A stretch of DNA of 64,000 nt from Terrisporobacter mayombei (GCF_014333445.1 NZ_JACRYU010000004.1:60754-124753); one strand, 5' to 3'. Counted from the first letter of the stretch, positions 15,867 to 24,561 are shown. Notes: generated from the letters alone by a model not told the origin. Numbers and translations are program-made.

Positions 15867-16570
15867 TGTTTAATTCTATTTACATAATCAATGTGTTTAT
15901 TCTTTGCTAACGCACCAACTTTAGTATATTCAGATAACCTATGGTATATATCATAAATTTCATCATCGCTAAACACAATTTCTTTTGCTTTGGTCATATC
16001 TTTAACTGTATTTTTTAAATCTTTTAAATTCAATACTTTAGCATTATATTTTTCATATTGAGCATCATATCTAATTACACATTTATCTGCAAATGTAATT
16101 ATTGAATTAAAATAACTTTCATCATACTCACTTAATATTTTCCTTAAATTATTAATATGATTCTCATTTTGTTTAATAGGACTTTGAAACTTACTTACGC
16201 TCCCATTAAATTCTCTTCTTAACCATGTTTTATCATCATGATATTCAACTATACAATTATAATCCTTTGCTTCAACAACATATATTCCTGATCTATTTAT
16301 AAAAACTATATCTAATTGAGTTGTTTCACCTGTAGCATTAGGTATCATTAAATCGGTTAATATCTTCTTTAAACCACATCCGTACACTTTTGATAAGTCT
16401 TCAAAGCATTTCATTTCAAAATAATCGCTCTTAGGTATAAACAATTTTAAACTTATATTACCTTTTTCATAGTAATAATCGTTTATAGGAGTATTAGTAC
16501 CATCACTATTAAATCCATCTACAAAAGATTTTTTAACTATATCAAAATTTCTAATAAGAGTTCCTATCAT
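15848..16570 (-). CDS. NERD-domain nuclease-related protein (240 aa)
   Basis: Central region matches the nuclease-related (NERD) domain: GETTQLDIVFINRSGIYVVEAKDY (about residues 80-105) supplies the Asp and the E-x-K of a PD-(D/E)xK-like site, followed by an IKQNENHINNLRKIL helix. NERD proteins are thought to act on DNA, but substrates are mostly unknown. Its ATG at 16570 has only a weak GGTG site; an IS607-type element inserted 14 bases upstream has probably displaced its native leader. Could be a defence or anti-restriction gene; unproven. Confidence 0.75.
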   Translation of the reverse strand: MIGTLIRNFDIVKKSFVDGFNSDGTNTPINDYYYEKGNISLKLFIPKSDYFEMKCFEDLSKVYGCGLKKILTDLMIPNATGETTQLDIVFINRSGIYVVEAKDYNCIVEYHDDKTWLRREFNGSVSKFQSPIKQNENHINNLRKILSEYDESYFNSIITFADKCVIRYDAQYEKYNAKVLNLKDLKNTVKDMTKAKEIVFSDDEIYDIYHRLSEYTKVGALAKNKHIDYVNRIKHKKERK

Positions 16571-16584
16571 AAAACACCGTTGCC

Positions 16585-16744
16585 AAAAATCTATAAATAT
16601 CTATAAATCTTGTTTAATTCCCTGTTCAAAGAGTCCAATTTTGAAAACTATAAATAGTAATCTACTTTCGTTGGATATAACTCTCCGAGGGCGTAAATTC
16701 GGATACAACGCATCCTACATATTAGCATTATCTTGTCAGTGATA
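16585..16744 (-). ncRNA. Probable omega-RNA/right-end region of the IS607-type element
   Basis: Downstream of tnpB on the minus strand lie about 160 non-coding bases with GC-richer stems (around CTCCGAGGGCGTAAATTCGG) before the element end. TnpB proteins use a guide RNA transcribed from this position, extending across the element boundary. Presence inferred from location and structure, not from a consensus search. Confidence 0.45.
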
Positions 16745-17860
16745 TTATGTTAATTTATATTTTGAAAGATTAATACTTGCATTCAAATCCCTATCAATAG
16801 TAAGTCCACAATTACATTTATAAACTCTATCTTTAAGTTTTAAATCCTTCTTAATCTCACCACATTGGCTACAAGTCTTTGATGATGGATAAAATCTATC
16901 TGCTAATACCAAATCAATACCTCTAAATTTACACTTGTACTCAAGTTGTCTTTTAAACTCATAGAAACCTTGTTTTCTTATGCCATCAGATAAATGTTTA
17001 TTCTTCATCATTCCTTTAACATTTAAATCTTCTATTACAACTCTATATGGCTTGGTTTTCACTATACTTGTTGTAGTTTTATGAAGATAATTATTTCTAA
17101 TGTTAGCCAATCTTCTGTGTACTTGTTGTATCTGCTTTTCAAGTTTTATAATATTTTTAGTTTTGACATACTCCTTTCCTTTCTTATTTTTCTCATATTT
17201 TCTACTTACTTGTTTTTGCAGTCTTTTTAATCTTTTTTCGATTTTTCTGACTACATAAGTTTTATTTATATTTCTATAAATGGTACCATCAGAACATATC
17301 GCTAAGTCTTTTAGTCCTAAGTCTATTCCTAACGATACATTTGATAGTTCTTCTTTAATTTCTTCTTGTTCTATACCTACTGAAATATACCAATATTTAT
17401 TATCGTAGCTTATTCTTGGGTTACTATACTTAACTCCAATTGGTAGTTGTTCATTCGTTTTTATCCAACCAACTTTTTCAATATTAACTAACTTTCCTTC
17501 TTTAACTTTTAACTTACAATTATCATTGTAGAAGGACTTTTTACTTTTCCTTCTACTCTTAAATCTGGGCTTATCTGATAGCCCTTTAAAAAATCTCTTA
17601 TAACTATCACAAGCATCCTTAACTGATTGTTTTGCTACGTTATTAGATACTTCATTTAGCCAATTTAGTTCTGTTTTCTTTAGTTTAGTTAATTCTTTTC
17701 TAAGAATGCCATCAGATATGAATTTGCCGCCATTTTTATAATTTTCTTCTTGTTTTGCAAGCGTCCAATTATATATAAATCTTGCAGTACCTACTGATTT
17801 CCATAGTTTTTGCTCTTGTAATTCACTAGGATACAACCTAACTTTCTTCGCAAGTATCAT
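16745..17860 (-). CDS. tnpB: TnpB RNA-guided nuclease of IS607-type element (371 aa)
   Basis: Complete TnpB: N-terminal helix-turn-helix segment with YPSELQEQKLWKSVGTARFIYNWTL, RuvC-I Asp in SLGIDLGLKDLA, RuvC-II Glu in VVIEDLNVKGM, C-terminal zinc ribbon (CSQCGEIKKDLKLKDRVYKCNC) and RuvC-III Asp in DRDLNASIN. All three catalytic acidic residues are present, so it should be active. TnpB cleaves DNA with an omega-RNA guide and promotes element retention. It overlaps tnpA by 23 bases. Confidence 0.92.
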   Translation of the reverse strand: MILAKKVRLYPSELQEQKLWKSVGTARFIYNWTLAKQEENYKNGGKFISDGILRKELTKLKKTELNWLNEVSNNVAKQSVKDACDSYKRFFKGLSDKPRFKSRRKSKKSFYNDNCKLKVKEGKLVNIEKVGWIKTNEQLPIGVKYSNPRISYDNKYWYISVGIEQEEIKEELSNVSLGIDLGLKDLAICSDGTIYRNINKTYVVRKIEKRLKRLQKQVSRKYEKNKKGKEYVKTKNIIKLEKQIQQVHRRLANIRNNYLHKTTTSIVKTKPYRVVIEDLNVKGMMKNKHLSDGIRKQGFYEFKRQLEYKCKFRGIDLVLADRFYPSSKTCSQCGEIKKDLKLKDRVYKCNCGLTIDRDLNASINLSKYKLT

Positions 17861-18464
17861 CGTCTATCAACTCCCTAATCATTTTCTTAGCTTTATTAGC
17901 TCTTTTCCCCTGAAGTCTACAACTAAACACAGTAACTATTTGAATTAAATCTTCTACTAATTCTTGTTCTTCTGTTTTTTCAGTATTATCAATGATTTCA
18001 ATTGTAGTTCCATATTTTTCACAAAGATTTTCTATTAATTCATATCCAAACCTAATTAATCTATCTTTGTAAAGAACTACTATTTTATCAACTTCTGAGT
18101 TAGTAATCATATCTATCAACTGATTTAAACCCTTTTTATTATAGTTAATTCCACTCCCAATATCTGAAATAATCTCGAATTGATAACCCTTAGCATACAT
18201 ATATGTTTTTACATTTTCAATTTGCCTTTTAAGGTCATCTTTTTGCTTATGCGAACTAACTCTACAGTAACCAATAGTTTTCTTATTTAGTTTATCTTTT
18301 GGTTTTAAACCTAAGAAATGATTAAGTTGCTCTTGAGAGTAATATCTTGTACCACCTTCTGTTGTATGATGTGGCTTTAAAGTTCCTTTATTATCCCAAT
18401 TTCTAAGTGTCTGAACAGTTTTACCTATTCTTCTTGCAAATTCTCCTATTGAGTAATATTTCAT
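17838..18464 (-). CDS. tnpA: IS607 family serine recombinase TnpA (208 aa)
   Basis: N-terminal MerR-like helix-turn-helix (YYSIGEFARRIGKTVQTLRNWD...GTRYYS, residues 2-45) followed by a short serine-recombinase catalytic domain with YCRVSSHKQKDDLKRQ, where the first Ser of VSS is the nucleophile, and DRLIRFGYELIE. The DNA-binding domain at the N-terminus is diagnostic of IS607. It catalyses excision and insertion of a circular intermediate. Intact by length and motifs. Confidence 0.93.
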   Translation of the reverse strand: MKYYSIGEFARRIGKTVQTLRNWDNKGTLKPHHTTEGGTRYYSQEQLNHFLGLKPKDKLNKKTIGYCRVSSHKQKDDLKRQIENVKTYMYAKGYQFEIISDIGSGINYNKKGLNQLIDMITNSEVDKIVVLYKDRLIRFGYELIENLCEKYGTTIEIIDNTEKTEEQELVEDLIQIVTVFSCRLQGKRANKAKKMIRELIDDDTCEES

Positions 18465-18604
18465 TTATTTATCACCTCAATAGCATTGTACAGTTATATC
18501 TATAAAATAGCAATAGATTTTTATATATTTTTATAGATATATTTTAACAGTCATTTGCCTCCTATAAACTTATTATTAACTTGCTTATATTATTTTAAAC
18601 GTTA

Positions 18605-19630
18605 TTATTTCCCTGAATTTTCCCACATCAATCTTTCATAATCTTTTTTAAAATAATAATCTATTTTTTCAAGTAACGTAGTTTTAAAATATTTATATCC
18701 ATTATGTTTTATTTTTTCAACATCATCTTTTTCAAATAGTGCTGCCATTGCATCATAAAATGCATCTTGTAAATATTCTTCTTTAAAATCATAATCCTTA
18801 AAATCCTTTTTAAAGAGAATTATAGTGCCTTTGGTAAATACATCCTCATTTGGTATGAAAAACGATTCTGATGGATTCTGTGGCTTCTCAGGTATATCTT
18901 TATTTTCTTCATTAAGATTCTTTTTGAAATATACTCTATCATCTAAATCTTTAACATGAAAATCTATACTTGTTACTTTTCTTCCTGTTTTATTCTCCTT
19001 AAAATCTATTTCAAATACCCCAGTTTCATTTAAGGCTTTTTTTGAACTATTTAATACATATCTTTTAAAATCAGCATAATTTTTATATTTATCTTCCAAC
19101 ATTAATAATTCTTTCAATTCTTCAACATCATATCTTATAATTTTTTTACTATTAGACCATAGTCTTAAAAGATCATACATTCTTTGTGCATTAGGATTCT
19201 TTAATGATAAATATACACTTAAATTAACAGGTGTATATCCTATTTCCAAATATGACATCAGTAAATCATACACCCTTTCCGAACAAGCTATTGTGAATAC
19301 ATCTGTTTTATCATTATACTCAAAACCATTAATTAAATTATATTGTCCCCAAACCGAATTTTTACCTCCATTGATTTCTTCTTTGAAATAAATCCTTTGA
19401 TCCATGAGCTGAGTCAATAGTTCTTTTATACCTAAAATTGTCTTACTGTCGTTAGATGATATTAATCTTTGCAATTCCTTTCTTGGCAAAGAACAACTCA
19501 TTCCTCTTTTCTCATCTTTCTGTAATTTATAAAGCATAACTATAAAAATTTTAGATTGCACTAAAGTAAGGCTATACCTTGCTTTCACTAAAACGTTATT
19601 CTTCATAAGTATATTTTTTTCTATAGTCAT
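18605..19630 (-). CDS. rep: Rep_3-type plasmid replication initiator (341 aa)
   Basis: Fits Rep_3 (RepB/RepE-like) initiators with two winged-helix domains: KARYSLTLVQSKIFIVMLYKLQ near the start, VNLSVYLSLKNPNAQRMYDLLRLWSNS in the middle, and a basic C-terminal domain. AGGAG supplied by iteron 1 lies 8 bases before the ATG at 19630, whereas the longer frame start translates iteron DNA. The protein should bind the iterons upstream, open the AT-rich origin and recruit DnaA/helicase. Because one iteron contains the ribosome site, autorepression is likely. Confidence 0.88.
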   Translation of the reverse strand: MTIEKNILMKNNVLVKARYSLTLVQSKIFIVMLYKLQKDEKRGMSCSLPRKELQRLISSNDSKTILGIKELLTQLMDQRIYFKEEINGGKNSVWGQYNLINGFEYNDKTDVFTIACSERVYDLLMSYLEIGYTPVNLSVYLSLKNPNAQRMYDLLRLWSNSKKIIRYDVEELKELLMLEDKYKNYADFKRYVLNSSKKALNETGVFEIDFKENKTGRKVTSIDFHVKDLDDRVYFKKNLNEENKDIPEKPQNPSESFFIPNEDVFTKGTIILFKKDFKDYDFKEEYLQDAFYDAMAALFEKDDVEKIKHNGYKYFKTTLLEKIDYYFKKDYERLMWENSGK

Positions 19631-19637
19631 TTCTGGC

Positions 19638-19878
19638 ACTCCTAATTTCTCATATTTAAGTCTTTTCATTATTATACTCCTAATTTCTCATATTTGTAAC
19701 AGTAAAAATGCTTTTATATGAGTTATATTTGTTGCTTAATATTCACATTATTCCTAATTTCTCATATTTAACGCTCCTAATCTCTCACATTATACTCCTA
19801 ATTTCTCATATTTGCACTCCCAAAATCTCATAATAGATTCCTAATCTCTCACATTATACTCCTAATTTCTCATATTTA
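19638..19878. repeat. Origin iterons, eight copies
   Basis: Consensus ACTCCTAATTTCTCATATTTA (plus strand shown in short form CTCCTAATTTCTCATATTT) at 19638, 19676, 19750, 19773, 19794, 19816 (degenerate), 19837 and 19858. The last six are spaced 21-23 bases apart, two helical turns, as in classic iteron origins. Two copies have the CTAATCTCTCACATTA variant. Confidence 0.9.
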
Positions 19879-20400
19879 AGAAGATGCACAATAGTTATTC
19901 CAAATATTACAAGCATGTCTAAATACTATTAAATTCTTTTAAATACTTTTTTTAAATACTATGAAATGATATGTAGGTAAAAATATGTCATTTTTTTATA
20001 AAATTCACTCATATATAAGTATAAATAATTACATAATTCACACATTACTGACAATTTATCTTGCATTATCAACAGTATATACTATTTTTATCAACAGATA
20101 TTTTCAAATTATCCACATTTAATATTTTCATCAGCTTTATCAATACTAATTTTTAATATTTGTTGATAAAATCGCAACATACTGTTGATAACTCATGTAA
20201 ATATGTTAATAAATATTTTATATTTGTTGATATCAGATTTTGAATGTATAAGCTCTTAAATTTAATTTCTAAAATATACATATTATATCTACATTTTGTT
20301 TTATAAACCACATAAGAACATAAAGTAAAATGATAACAAATTTATAGTTATTATACTCGGATTGACATTATTTATAATATATAAATAAAAAATTAATAAA
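19879..20400. other. Plasmid-type origin: AT-rich region with DnaA box
   Basis: Gene-free AT-rich region next to the iterons. It has a consensus DnaA box TTATCCACA at 20109-20117 and several TTATCAACAG/TGTTGATAA near-boxes between about 20,065 and 20,240. Iterons, DnaA box and AT-rich DNA together make this the probable replication origin of the plasmid form. Confidence 0.8.
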
Positions 20401-20405
20401 ATTGA

Positions 20406-20434
20406 TTGACAATAAATAGAAATTCTATTATATT
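20406..20434 (+). promoter_or_regulatory. Sigma-A promoter (rightward)
   Basis: TTGACA (20406-20411), 17-base spacer, TATATT (20429-20434), with an AT-element copy (20383-20402) just upstream of the -35 box. It drives the rightward arm beginning with the GIY-YIG gene and mirrors the left-arm promoter at 11020-11048. Confidence 0.75.
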
Positions 20435-20482
20435 ATAGTTAAGAGTTAATTATTTAATTGATTCTTAGCAAATATCTATATG

Positions 20483-20500
20483 AATATAAAATTAATAAAG
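20483..20500 (+). promoter_or_regulatory. Recurrent AT element before the GIY-YIG gene
   Basis: AATATAAAATTAATAAAG followed at once by the GGGGGAG ribosome site. Because it lies about 50 bases downstream of promoter 20406-20434, here it would be part of the transcript leader. Confidence 0.55.
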
Positions 20501-20511
20501 GGGGAGTTTTT

Positions 20512-21375
20512 ATAGAGAAGAAGTATTATATTTACAAAATGTTCGATGAGGAAGAGAAATTACTTTACATAGGAAAGACAACTTATTTATACGGGAGAAT
20601 GAATGCACATTTTAGCAAAGATGCAATATCTAAACAACCTTGGAAATTAGATGTAGATAAAATAGAAGTAATGGAACTAAACAACCAATACGATATAGAC
20701 ATTGTAGAGATTTACCTTATAGGCAAAGAAAAACCGAAATATAACATAGTTTCATCAATTGATAATTGTGAACCAACAATAAATGTTAAATTCAACGAGA
20801 TAAATAAATTTATTTTAAATAGTCCTGTAAAAAATGATGTATATGAATATTATAAGCTTGATCATGATACAAAAAGAAAAATATGTAATAATCTACAAAT
20901 ATGGAACAAAAAATACTCTAATACAGACTTACAAAAAGATAATACTTTATCATTAACATGGTTGAAAAATAACTCTAACTACATAGATTTTATAAAAAAT
21001 GACATATCTAATTTTTTTAAACATAAATGCAATTTGAGGTCACATGAAATCTGTTGGACTACGTATGACAATATGAAAGATTTATTAAAAGGTAAAGGAT
21101 ACACGAAAGGTTTTGTTAATAAAAATGAATCCTTATCAGTTTTTAATAATTGTAAAGCATATGCATATTTAAGAAACGACTATCCTTCAGACATTCAGAG
21201 AGAAAATAAAAATAATATAGATGTAAATTTCTACGCAATTCATTACTTAGTAAAAGTTATAAAGTATATAACCGTAGACTTGGATGAAGAACTTATTTTA
21301 TTTATACCTTCTAAAAGAATTCTTAGAATACTTATAGACTGGTTAGGAAAAGAAAATATTAATATGTTTAAATAA
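20512..21375 (+). CDS. GIY-YIG nuclease fused to a copy of the neighbouring ATPase C-terminus (287 aa)
   Basis: GGGGGAG at 20500-20506 points to an ATA codon at 20512 as start; the next ATG (20539) falls inside the first beta strand of the domain. Residues 5-90 are GIY-YIG-like (YYIY...LLYIGKTTYLYGRM...EIYLIGKEKPKYN). Residues from about 125 to 285 align with the end of the intein-bearing ATPase at 21389-23707: NDISNFFKHKC/NNTYNYFTNIC, ICWTTYD/IWTTFKD, LFIPSKRILRILIDWL/LYIPSERMRILLLEWL. So this is a chimera of a homing-type nuclease and a duplicated helicase end. Function unknown. Confidence 0.7.
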   Translation: MEKKYYIYKMFDEEEKLLYIGKTTYLYGRMNAHFSKDAISKQPWKLDVDKIEVMELNNQYDIDIVEIYLIGKEKPKYNIVSSIDNCEPTINVKFNEINKFILNSPVKNDVYEYYKLDHDTKRKICNNLQIWNKKYSNTDLQKDNTLSLTWLKNNSNYIDFIKNDISNFFKHKCNLRSHEICWTTYDNMKDLLKGKGYTKGFVNKNESLSVFNNCKAYAYLRNDYPSDIQRENKNNIDVNFYAIHYLVKVIKYITVDLDEELILFIPSKRILRILIDWLGKENINMFK

Positions 21376-21388
21376 TTAGGAGGGTTAA

Positions 21389-23707
21389 ATGCATACTACA
21401 GAAGTACTAGTACTAGATTCAATTATGGGCAGCGGTAAAGCTCAACCATTATATAGTAAAGTATTGACTGAAAATGGTTTTATTGAAATGAAAGATATAA
21501 AAGTTGGAGACAAAATATTTGGTGACGATGGATTTTTACATACCGTCAATGGTGTTTTTCCACAAGGCAAAAAGGATATTTACGAAATAGAATTTTCAGA
21601 TGGTTCTAAAACAAGATGTTGCGATGAACATTTATGGACTTATCAACTACCACAAGATAAAGCTAAAAATAAATTTAGAACAGATACATTAAAAAACATT
21701 ATGAAAAGACCACTATATAAGATAACTAACAGAAATGATAAAAACTGGCAAGTATTTATACCTATGTGTAAACCCATTAATTTTTTGGAAAAGAAAATAT
21801 CCATTGATCCATGGTTATTAGGTGTCTTACTGGGCGATGGATGTTTCAGAGGATATGGTTCTATTCAAATAAGCAATAATGAAAATGATATATTAAATAA
21901 AATAGAATGTATATTAAAAGATATGAACATAAGACTTGTTCATACAAATAAATACGATTATAGATTATCTAAGACAAAAGGAAAAGAAAACATACTAAAA
22001 CATTATTTAAGAAAATATAATTTATTGGGTAAAAAATCTAATGATAAATTTATACCTAAAGATTATTTGATTAATTCTGTAAACATAAGATTGGATCTAC
22101 TAAGAGGCTTAATAGATACCGATGGACATGTATCAAGTAACGGAACAATAGACTATTGTACTTCATCTGAACAATTAGCGAAAGATGTTAAATTTTTAGT
22201 TGAGTCATTAGGTGGAACTGTAAAAATGTCCAATAGAATACCTAAATATAAATATAACAATGAATGTAAAGAAGGCAAAATATCTTATAGACTAAATATA
22301 AAATCACCTAAAAACTTAAAATTTTATTCATCTGAAAAACATACGAATAAAGTTACAATTAAAAGGCAGAGAGAATCTTTTAGACATATAAATAAAATAT
22401 CATATATAGGAAAAGAAGAATGTCAATGCTTAATGATTATGAGTAATTCTCATTTGTATATAACAGATGATTTTATAGTTACACACAACACTTCGTACAT
22501 AATAGACTATATGAATACTCATACAGAAGAAACTTTTATCTATATTTCACCATATCTTAGTGAAGTAGACAGAGTTATAAATAATTGTCCTATGCGATAT
22601 TTTGAGCAACCACAACATTATGATAGGAGATCCAATAAAGTAGTTAGTAAATATGAAAACATATTGAAGATATTGACAGACAAATTAAATGTTGCATCTA
22701 CTCATGCTTTATTTAAAACTTTTAATGAGGATGTTATAAATATTCTAAGTAAAAATAAATACACTTTAGTCATGGATGAAGTTGTTGATGTAGTTGAACA
22801 AATCAAAATATCTAAAGATGACATCAAATTATTGCGAAATAATAAAGTAATTGAGGTTGATGAAAATGGAAGAATACATTGGATAGATGATGATTATATT
22901 GGTGAATTTAGTTCATATAAAAATAAAATAAAGAATGGGGAGGTATATTTACATAATGAAGCAGCAATATTATGGACATTTCCAGTAGAAATATTTAAAT
23001 ATTTTAATAAAATTATAATCAGTACATATTTATTTAGAGGTCAAATACAATGTTATTATTATCAAATGCACAATATACAATTTAAATATAAATCAGTAGA
23101 ATCATACATAGACAATGGAGAAACTAAATTCAGATTATGTGATTATAGACAACATGAAGATTTAAATCATATTAAAAAATTAATAAATCTATACGAAGGA
23201 AAACTTAATGACATAGGAAAACCAACAAGAAGAACTAAATTTCCATTAAGTAAATCATGGTATGATAAAGCCAATAAGGAAAAACTCATGATAGTAAAAA
23301 ATAATACATATAACTATTTCACAAATATATGCAAAACAACTAGTAAAAAATCAATATGGACTACATTTAAAGATAGATCACCACAAGATGAAAACAAAAC
23401 TAAACCTAAGACTAAAGTTACACCTAGGAATTATAAAAATTCATATGTACCATGTACTATGAGAGCTACAAATGAATACAAAGATAGAAATTCAGTTGCA
23501 TATCTAATCAATAGATTTGAGAATCCAATTATAACTGGCTTTTTAAGCAAGAATGGCGCTGAAGTAAATCAAGATATATTTGCATTAAGTGAATTAATTC
23601 AATTCATATGGAGAAGTCAAATAAGAGATGGTAAGCCAATTAATTTATACATTCCATCAGAAAGAATGAGAATATTATTACTTGAATGGCTTAATGGCAA
23701 TATATAG
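21389..23707 (+). CDS. P-loop ATPase/helicase-like protein interrupted by an intein (772 aa; 422 aa after splicing)
   Basis: Residues 1-17 end in a Walker A (DSIMGSGK) that is completed by T368 only after removal of a 350-residue intein. Downstream are a Walker B-like LVMDEVVDVV, an IIISTYLFRG segment and a C-terminal IWRSQIRDG that may supply an arginine finger, so the extein resembles a superfamily 2-like phage helicase; the exact family is not recognised. GGAGG precedes the ATG. With the adjacent GIY-YIG chimera it forms the first rightward unit after the origin, suggesting a role in DNA replication. Confidence 0.75.
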   Translation: MHTTEVLVLDSIMGSGKAQPLYSKVLTENGFIEMKDIKVGDKIFGDDGFLHTVNGVFPQGKKDIYEIEFSDGSKTRCCDEHLWTYQLPQDKAKNKFRTDTLKNIMKRPLYKITNRNDKNWQVFIPMCKPINFLEKKISIDPWLLGVLLGDGCFRGYGSIQISNNENDILNKIECILKDMNIRLVHTNKYDYRLSKTKGKENILKHYLRKYNLLGKKSNDKFIPKDYLINSVNIRLDLLRGLIDTDGHVSSNGTIDYCTSSEQLAKDVKFLVESLGGTVKMSNRIPKYKYNNECKEGKISYRLNIKSPKNLKFYSSEKHTNKVTIKRQRESFRHINKISYIGKEECQCLMIMSNSHLYITDDFIVTHNTSYIIDYMNTHTEETFIYISPYLSEVDRVINNCPMRYFEQPQHYDRRSNKVVSKYENILKILTDKLNVASTHALFKTFNEDVINILSKNKYTLVMDEVVDVVEQIKISKDDIKLLRNNKVIEVDENGRIHWIDDDYIGEFSSYKNKIKNGEVYLHNEAAILWTFPVEIFKYFNKIIISTYLFRGQIQCYYYQMHNIQFKYKSVESYIDNGETKFRLCDYRQHEDLNHIKKLINLYEGKLNDIGKPTRRTKFPLSKSWYDKANKEKLMIVKNNTYNYFTNICKTTSKKSIWTTFKDRSPQDENKTKPKTKVTPRNYKNSYVPCTMRATNEYKDRNSVAYLINRFENPIITGFLSKNGAEVNQDIFALSELIQFIWRSQIRDGKPINLYIPSERMRILLLEWLNGNI
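21440..22489 (+). mobile_element. Intein with LAGLIDADG endonuclease domain (350 aa)
   Basis: In-frame insertion between GSGK and T of a Walker A motif. The N-terminal splicing block reads AQPLYSKVLTENGFIEMKDIKVGD, so residue 1 is Ala rather than Cys, as in a known intein subset that splices by direct attack of the downstream residue. The C-terminal block ends LYITDDFIVTHN followed by Thr+1. Between lie two dodecapeptide motifs, LLGVLLGDG (143-151 of the precursor) and LLRGLIDTDG (237-246). Splicing residues and catalytic acids all look intact. Confidence 0.9.
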
Positions 23708-23960
23708 TTAAGGTATAAAAATACCTAAAATGAAATTTAAATGTAGTAATTGCAATGGTTTGAGATGGTTCACTCTTATAGCATAATAATATGTTTAATG
23801 ACACTTGACCTACGGTGTATAAAGTTCACAAATGAGTAAAAGTCGACTCATTTATTCACTTTCATGTCAGTAGATAAATCTACTTCCATGAACAATTATT
23901 ATAATTTAAATTTTTCAATAATTAATTAGGGTAAACTTCAAACGCCAGTTAGGCTTATGA
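23708..23960 (+). other. Structured intergenic region after the ATPase gene
   Basis: Starts with an AGGTAT-AAAA-ATACCT hairpin just after the stop. Further hairpins include AATGAGT...ACTCATT (about 23,831-23,852) and GTAGAT...ATCTAC. A tiny frame (MKFKCSNCNGLRWFTLIA) exists but has no ribosome site. The region ends at an AT element (23963-23982). Possibly a leader or small RNA; no known family recognised. Confidence 0.35.
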
Positions 23961-23962
23961 AT

Positions 23963-23982
23963 AAATATAAAATTAATAAAAT
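23963..23982 (+). promoter_or_regulatory. Recurrent AT element
   Basis: Exact copy ending 1-2 bases before the AAGGATGG ribosome site of gene 23996-24205, following about 250 bases without a gene. Confidence 0.6.
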
Positions 23983-23995
23983 AAAGGATGGATAA

Positions 23996-24205
23996 ATGAA
24001 AGATAAGAATAAATTTATAAATAGTTTAATTAAGTATTATAATCACTTATTGCAAAAATTAGATAATGGAACTGAATATTTAAATAAATTAGTTGATGAA
24101 GTAGATGATATTTATAATACAAAAGAATATATAGCATATGAAAATATCATACAGGAGTTAAGTAAAGTTAAGGAATTAATAGACTATTATAATATTGATT
24201 TGTGA
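23996..24205 (+). CDS. Small helical protein (69 aa)
   Basis: 69-residue helical, Asn/Lys-rich protein; AGGATGG lies 6 bases before the ATG. Heptad-like leucines suggest a small coiled coil. Function unknown. It stands alone between two structured gene-free segments, each followed by an AT element. Confidence 0.6.
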   Translation: MKDKNKFINSLIKYYNHLLQKLDNGTEYLNKLVDEVDDIYNTKEYIAYENIIQELSKVKELIDYYNIDL

Positions 24206-24366
24206 CAGAATGATTTAAAGCCAATTTGAGAATAAAAATATCGAAAAGGATTAATTACTTTATAAAAGAACTGAAACTTCTCTACGAGGCTTATACGGAA
24301 CGAGAGAGGTATGCAATGACGAATTGTAGTTTGAGATGCATAAAGAATAATTACTAAACATTAAAT
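24206..24366 (+). other. Structured intergenic region
   Basis: Contains hairpins CTTCTCTACGAGG...GAGAGAGG-like (about 24,272-24,309) and ATGCA...TGCAT (about 24,311-24,342), with GC content above the surroundings. It precedes an AT element and the small gene at 24398. Candidate small RNA or leader; no family recognised. Confidence 0.35.
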
Positions 24367-24397
24367 AAATACAAAATTAATAAAATAGGGGGATAAA

Positions 24398-24550
24398 ATG
24401 TATAATAGAGTTACATTATTAGATAATATAAATAAATTAGAAAAGGAATTAAATAAAACAACAGATGTTCAAGAGAGAAGAATGATATTAAAGAAAATCA
24501 TGAAATTAGAATTCATGTTAGATAAATTAGATGAAAGAACAATGAATTAA
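24398..24550 (+). CDS. Very small coiled-coil protein (50 aa)
   Basis: An AT-element copy (24367-24387) and GGGGGA precede the ATG. The product (MYNRVTLLDNINKLEKELNK...) is a clear leucine-heptad helix. Stop overlaps the region just before the antirepressor's ribosome site, so they are probably one transcript. Function unknown. Confidence 0.6.
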   Translation: MYNRVTLLDNINKLEKELNKTTDVQERRMILKKIMKLEFMLDKLDERTMN

Positions 24551-24561
24551 TGGGGGTATTT

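Larger units (their letters stand above)
16585..18559 (-). mobile_element. IS607-type insertion sequence
   Basis: Contains overlapping tnpA (serine recombinase) and tnpB, both leftward. Both ends carry subterminal CTATAAATATCTATAAAT-type repeats (16,590-16,610 and 18,497-18,545), as expected for TnpA binding. TTGCC occurs at both junctions (16580-16584 and 18555-18559), consistent with IS607 crossover at a GG/CC dinucleotide without target duplication. Ends are inferred and may be off by a few bases. Confidence 0.75.

Noticed and set aside
19638-19878. Regularly spaced repeats resembling a CRISPR array
   Set aside because: Units of about 21 bases follow each other with almost no unique spacer, lie directly upstream of a Rep_3 gene and have no cas genes nearby; they are iterons.
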